64,000 bases of DNA from JANNSX01 sp963741525 (GTDB lineage Bacteria; Pseudomonadota; Alphaproteobacteria; Rhizobiales; Hyphomicrobiaceae), in the NCBI GenBank assembly GCA_963741525.1, contig CAVUIW010000016.1:248001-312000 (forward strand), read 5' to 3'. A program made the position numbers and the translations under genes. The notes under the pieces were generated by a model. The model was not told the origin of the DNA and ran no database searches. It saw only the letters and a list, made by a program, of their open reading frames with translations. The number at the start of each line of letters is the position of its first letter. Position 1 is the first letter of the stretch. This document shows, piece by piece, positions 60,540 through 64,000 of this stretch.

Positions 60540-61001
60540 ATGCGACACGTCGATTTTTCCCCCTTCTTCCGCAACACCGTCGGCTTCGATCGCCTCTTCC
60601 AGCTGCTCGACGGCCTGCCAAACGGTACTGGCGAGGTCTCGGCCTATCCGCCCTATGACATCGAGCGCACCGGCGAGAACGCCTATCGCATCTCGATGGC
60701 GGTGGCCGGCTTCACGCCCGACGAGCTGAAGCTCGAGGTGAAGGAGAGCCTGCTCACCGTCACCGGCGAGAAAGTGGTGGACGAGAAGGGCAAGGCTTAT
60801 CTGCATCGCGGCATTGCCGCGCGCTCCTTCGAGCGGCGTTTCCAGCTCGCCGACTATGTCGAGGTCAAGGGCGCGGAGGTGAAGGACGGCATGCTGCACG
60901 TCGAGCTCGTCCGCGAGGTTCCCGAGAAGCTGAAGCCCAGGACGATCGCTATCACCTCGACCGGTGACGCCAAGACGATCGAGCACAAGGCCGCCGCGTA
61001 A
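60540..61001 (+). CDS. Small heat-shock protein Hsp20 (IbpA-like)
   Basis: 153-residue alpha-crystallin-domain chaperone preventing aggregation of unfolded proteins. The crystallin domain spans about 35-130 (ERTGENAYRISMAVAGFTPD, LTVTGEK, VEVKGAEVKDGMLHVELVRE). C-terminus includes the I-x-I motif (TIAI). ATG 60540 is preceded by GGAGGACTTGTT. A leader with thermometer-type fold and a strong terminator after the gene make it a monocistronic heat-shock unit. Confidence 0.93.
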   Translation: MRHVDFSPFFRNTVGFDRLFQLLDGLPNGTGEVSAYPPYDIERTGENAYRISMAVAGFTPDELKLEVKESLLTVTGEKVVDEKGKAYLHRGIAARSFERRFQLADYVEVKGAEVKDGMLHVELVREVPEKLKPRTIAITSTGDAKTIEHKAAA

Positions 61002-61028
61002 GTCTGAGTTTTTCCCTGAGTGCAACTG

Positions 61029-61060
61029 ACGGGCGTCCTCAAAAGGGGCGCCCGTTTTTT
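61029..61060 (+). terminator. Rho-independent terminator of hsp20
   Basis: ACGGGCG(TCC)...(GG)CGCCCGT stem directly followed by TTTTTT, 28 bases after the hsp20 stop. Confidence 0.85.
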
Positions 61061-61164
61061 GTTGAGGTGAGTTGTCGCCGCGCCGGATAAACGTCAGGGA
61101 CGCAATGATACCGTACTGCAATATCTTCGACCTTTCGCTTTTGGGCGATCATCGGCGTCCTTCC

Positions 61165-61308
61165 CCCTCCCCCCTTGAGGGGGAGGGGCGGGGGGTCGAA
61201 AGCAAATAATTCTGTGTTCGCGTCTATCCCCCCATCCCAAGCGCCTAAGGACTTAGCTGCTGCGCATCTAAGTCAAAGGCGCTTGGCCTTCCCCCTCACG
61301 GGGGGAAG
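61165..61308. repeat. 145-base nested-hairpin repeat, family D copy 2
   Basis: Same order of parts as 57497-57641: CCCCCTTGAGGGGGAGG, then CCAAGCGCCTAAGGACTTA, an inner loop differing from copy 1, TAAGTCAAAGGCGCTTGG, and CCTTCCCCCTCACGGGGG. Lies in the 528-base gap after hsp20; the remainder of 61309-61529 contains no recognisable gene. Confidence 0.8.
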
Positions 61309-61529
61309 GGGCTCACAACAGGTCGATCGTTCGGTTGCTTGGTATGAGATCCTGGCGTAAGGGCGGCCGGCTCTCGTCCCCGCAAGCACTTTGTTACGGA
61401 AAGCGGTGTTCGGCAGTAGTCATTCCTCGAGATTTTTGCCGCGCAGCAAGAAGGGCGACCTGCCGGTCGCCCTCACGGTCGCAACGGCGCGCCAAAAGAA
61501 CGATGCCGGTGCGGCCACCGGCCTTCCCC

Positions 61530-62657
61530 TCAATACACCACCACCGACCGGATCGACTTGCCGGAGTGCATGAGATCGAAGGCCGTGTTGATTTCTTCCA
61601 GCTTGAGGCGATGCGTGATCATGGGGTCGATCTCGATCGTGCCCTCCATGTACCAGTCGACGATCTTGGGCACGTCGGTCCGGCCTCTCGCGCCACCGAA
61701 GGCCGTGCCTTTCCAGACGCGGCCCGTCACGAGCTGGAAGGGGCGTGTCTTGATCTCCTGCCCCGCGCCCGCCACGCCGATGATGATGCTCTCGCCCCAG
61801 CCGCGATGGCAGGCTTCGAGCGCCGCCCGCATGACATCGACATTGCCGGTGCAGTCGAACGTGTAGTCAGCGCCGCCGATCTGGTCCTCACCGCGTTTGG
61901 TCATATTGACAAGATGCGCGACGAGATCGCCCGAAATTGACTTCGGATTGACAAAGTGCGTCATGCCGAACTTCTCGCCCCATGACTTGCGGTCGTCGTT
62001 GATGTCGACGCCGATGATCATCCGAGCACTGGCAAGCCGCAGCCCCTGGATGACGTTGAGGCCGATGCCGCCCAAGCCGAAGACGATTGCCGTGGAACCT
62101 GGCGTCACCTTCGCTGTGTTGATGACGGCGCCGACGCCGGTCGTCACGCCGCAGCCGATGTAGCAAGCGGTATCGAAGGGCGCGTCTTCGCGGATTTTGG
62201 CCACCGCGATCTCCGGCAGCACCGTGTAGTTCGAGAAGGTCGAGCAGCCCATGTAGTGGTGGACCTTCTGGCCCTTGTAGGAGAAGCGGCTGGTGCCGTC
62301 GGGCATCACGCCCTGGCCTTGGGTCGCGCGGATCGAGGTGCACAGATTCGTCTTGCGCGACAGGCAGGACGGGCAGGTCCGGCACTCGGGCGTATAGAGC
62401 GGGATGACGTGATCGCCCTTTTTCACACTGGTCACGCCAGGCCCGACATCGACGATCACGCCCGCCCCCTCATGCCCCATGATGGCCGGGAACAGCCCTT
62501 CCGGATCGGCGCCCGAGATGGTGAAATCGTCGGTGTGGCAGATGCCGGTCGCCTTGATCTCGACCAGCACCTCGCCCTGTTTGGGGCCCTCCAGGTCGAC
62601 CTCGACGATCTCCAGGGGTTTGGCCTTCTCGAAGGCGACGGCGGCGCGGGATTTCAT
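61530..62657 (-). CDS. frmA: S-(hydroxymethyl)glutathione dehydrogenase (class III ADH)
   Basis: 375-residue zinc- and NAD-dependent enzyme oxidising the formaldehyde-glutathione adduct. Catalytic zinc Cys in GICHTDD, His in GHEGAG, structural four-Cys zinc site in CRTCPSCLSRKTNLC, and Rossmann loop GLGGIGLNVIQG. CTSIRATQGQGVMPDGTSRF is diagnostic for class III. No esterase (frmB/fghA) gene is next to it. ATG 62657 follows GAGGAG. A role in formaldehyde detoxification or one-carbon metabolism is expected. Confidence 0.95.
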   Translation of the reverse strand: MKSRAAVAFEKAKPLEIVEVDLEGPKQGEVLVEIKATGICHTDDFTISGADPEGLFPAIMGHEGAGVIVDVGPGVTSVKKGDHVIPLYTPECRTCPSCLSRKTNLCTSIRATQGQGVMPDGTSRFSYKGQKVHHYMGCSTFSNYTVLPEIAVAKIREDAPFDTACYIGCGVTTGVGAVINTAKVTPGSTAIVFGLGGIGLNVIQGLRLASARMIIGVDINDDRKSWGEKFGMTHFVNPKSISGDLVAHLVNMTKRGEDQIGGADYTFDCTGNVDVMRAALEACHRGWGESIIIGVAGAGQEIKTRPFQLVTGRVWKGTAFGGARGRTDVPKIVDWYMEGTIEIDPMITHRLKLEEINTAFDLMHSGKSIRSVVVY

Positions 62658-62855
62658 GAGGTTTCTCCTCGGAGATCGGAAGGGGCAAGTCGGAACCTTG
62701 TATCAAGAGACCATCGGATTGACCCAATTGTCCAGTCCGATGGCCTTGAGCCTGCATCGGCTGAAACGCCAAGCGAAAGCTGGCACGCTCTGGCACGCTG
62801 TTGATAAGTTGTGTAGAGTTTGAAGTTCACGGGTCTTCGGGGGAAGTCACGCGTC

Positions 62856-63311
62856 GTGTCCCAGTCCGCCACCGCTCAGCCCATCACCTTGGGCGTCGAT
62901 GCCAGCCAGCCGCTCATTCTCGGGCCGCTGAGCGCGATCACCGGCATCATCCAGTACCGTGGCACCATCATCGTCGAAGGCAGCTATGAGGCGGACATCC
63001 GCTGCGAGACGCTGATCGTCGGGGCGACCGCCCAGCTTAACGGCGTTGTCGTCGCCGAGCGGGTCGAGATCGCGGGTCGCGCGCGCGGCGAGATCTACGC
63101 CAAGGAAATCGTGCTCCGCCCAACCGCGCATGTGGAAGCCGAGCTGATTTTCGCGTCCCTCGCCCTCGATGTCGGTGCTTTTTTCGAGGGGCGCTCGCGC
63201 CAGCATCCCAATCCCATCAAGGCCGGCCCACGCTTTCCGGCGCTGCGGGATGCCGCCGCGGCGCCCGCAGAGCGCAAATCCTCCGGGGTGTTCCGTATGG
63301 CGGCCGAATAG
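62856..63311 (+). CDS. Bactofilin (polymer-forming cytoskeletal protein)
   Basis: 151-residue beta-helical DUF583 protein. The core (about 20-110) shows the repetitive IIVEGSYEADIRCETLIVGA and TAQLNGVVVAERVEIAGRAR strands of the bactofilin beta-solenoid, ending in a flexible tail. GTG 62856 is chosen for GGGGGAAG eight bases upstream; TTG 62820 is possible. Bactofilins polymerise at membranes and position cell-wall enzymes. No LmdC-like peptidase gene is adjacent. Confidence 0.85.
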   Translation: MSQSATAQPITLGVDASQPLILGPLSAITGIIQYRGTIIVEGSYEADIRCETLIVGATAQLNGVVVAERVEIAGRARGEIYAKEIVLRPTAHVEAELIFASLALDVGAFFEGRSRQHPNPIKAGPRFPALRDAAAAPAERKSSGVFRMAAE

Positions 63312-63364
63312 CCCCACGCTATCGGCGTGCTAAGCTCCGCCGAACACACCGAAAGGAGCCCTCC

Positions 63365-63652
63365 ATGAAAGCCACTTGGAAAGGCGAGACCATCGCCGAG
63401 AGCGACAAGATCCTCGAGGTGCACGGTTATCAATACTTCCCGCGCGATGCCGTGCACATGGGGTTTTTGACGATGGCCGAGAAGAACGAGAGCGATCTCG
63501 AATGCCCGCACGGCGTACAATTCTACGATATCGCCGACGGCGAAAAGCGGAGCGAGCGCGCGGCCTGGTCCTACGAGAAACCCACCCACAAAACAATGAA
63601 GGCCATCGATCACTGGGTGGCATTCTGGGAGGATGTGGAGGTGGGAGAATAA
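63365..63652 (+). CDS. DUF427 family protein
   Basis: 95-residue protein with the DUF427 fold: MKATWKGETIAESDKILEVH and YQYFPRDAVHM, then WSYEKPT and IDHWVAFWEDVEV. Structures of this family are small beta proteins of unknown role. AAAGGAG precedes ATG 63365 at normal distance. Confidence 0.9.
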   Translation: MKATWKGETIAESDKILEVHGYQYFPRDAVHMGFLTMAEKNESDLECPHGVQFYDIADGEKRSERAAWSYEKPTHKTMKAIDHWVAFWEDVEVGE

Positions 63653-63731
63653 TTTGGCACCGCCACACGATTCAAAGGTCTCCACCGATCCATGGCATCC
63701 CAACGAAAGCACTCATCTGTAAGGGCACTCG

Positions 63732-64000
63732 ATGTCCGTTGGGCGTGAGCAACGTCGCCTTGCAGCAATCATTGCCGCTGATGTCGTCGGCTACTCGACA
63801 ATGGTGGAGCGGGACGAAAGCGGGACGGTTGCGCGTCTGAAGAAGCTCCGAGTCGAATTGTTTCATCCGAAAGTTCGCGAGTACGGCGGACGTATCGTCA
63901 ATATCACCGGCGACGGAACTCTGATCGAGCTGCCCAGCGCAATCGACGCCGTATCCCTTGCTGTCGACATCCAACGCGGAATAGCCGATCGCAATCAAGG
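63732..64000 (+). CDS. Class III adenylate/guanylate cyclase, N-terminal part
   Basis: ATG 63732 reads SVGREQRRLAAIIAADVVGY, metal-binding Asp17, then IVNITGDGTLIELPSAIDAV and AVDIQRGIADRNQ until the window edge. It matches the cyclase domain of the protein at 58401, sharing the R-RLAAI-AADVVG start and GDG-L-E motif, so it is a paralogue 5.3 kb away. The rest of the gene lies outside. Confidence 0.85.
   Translation, partial: MSVGREQRRLAAIIAADVVGYSTMVERDESGTVARLKKLRVELFHPKVREYGGRIVNITGDGTLIELPSAIDAVSLAVDIQRGIADRNQ

Noticed and set aside
1..64000. CRISPR array, prophage or IS transposase
   Set aside because: No regularly spaced direct repeats, phage structural genes or transposase motifs were seen.

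Overview
The window looks like chromosomal DNA of a Hyphomicrobiales (Rhizobiales) alphaproteobacterium. Supporting marks are the GC-rich coding sequence, the FYDLN-acid (TIGR02300) gene, two DUF1127 genes, a CpdR-type receiver gene next to an N-formylglutamate amidohydrolase gene and a hisN-type gene, a ROSE-like leader before a small heat-shock gene, and many short palindromic intergenic repeats of the rhizobial type. No species is assigned.

Layout. 1-4.6 kb: start of murE, an AT-rich two-gene island (XRE/ImmA-IrrE regulator plus unknown partner), a cold-shock gene with a long leader, and FYDLN-acid. 4.6-9.4 kb: truA, recR and rimO, then an AIPR-family gene. 9.5-12.7 kb: a YugP-type metallopeptidase, a Ro60/Rsr (TROVE-vWA) gene, and upstream of it on the same strand two structured RNA elements that read as bacterial Y RNAs, one carrying a permuted tRNA-like module. 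12.4-16 kb: a 51-codon ORF with its own promoter and terminator, DUF1127, a WYL regulator with paired operators, and an AT-rich P-loop ATPase gene that lies against a cupin gene fragment. 16-29.3 kb: a sarcosine/dimethylglycine dehydrogenase-like gene, a large secreted protein, a DMSP-lyase-family cupin, a VapBC pair whose toxin lacks its first PIN aspartate, and a patch of broken genes around two HalD/BesD-family oxygenases. 29.6-42.4 kb: acyl-CoA metabolism, a histidine-ammonia-lyase-like protein lacking the MIO Ala-Ser-Gly, a sensor kinase, LysR/DUF1127, a CFA-synthase-like methyltransferase and an RTX protein. 42.5-57.3 kb: a mini-ORF with a perfect anti-SD ribosome site, CorA, chromate resistance, transporters, cpdR, N-formylglutamate amidohydrolase, two sRNA-like units sharing 38 identical bases, hisN, cytochrome c and a lysophospholipase-like hydrolase. 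57.5-64 kb: a class III adenylate cyclase with TPRs, Hsp20 with an RNA thermometer, glutathione-dependent formaldehyde dehydrogenase, bactofilin, DUF427, and the start of a second cyclase.

How it fits together. Most of the window is ordinary chromosomal housekeeping interrupted by three kinds of accessory material: low-GC defence-like genes (XRE-ImmA/IrrE, Sll1717-type ATPase, perhaps AIPR), at least four families of intergenic palindromic repeats, and RNA-based regulation (Y RNAs, anti-SD sRNAs, a ROSE-like element, a csp leader, tiny ORFs). Six genes carry apparent single-base frameshifts (one of them weakly supported as a gene), so either the assembly has indel errors or the 18-27 kb region is decaying.

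Most notable signal: the Ro60-Y RNA locus at 10.3-12.4 kb.
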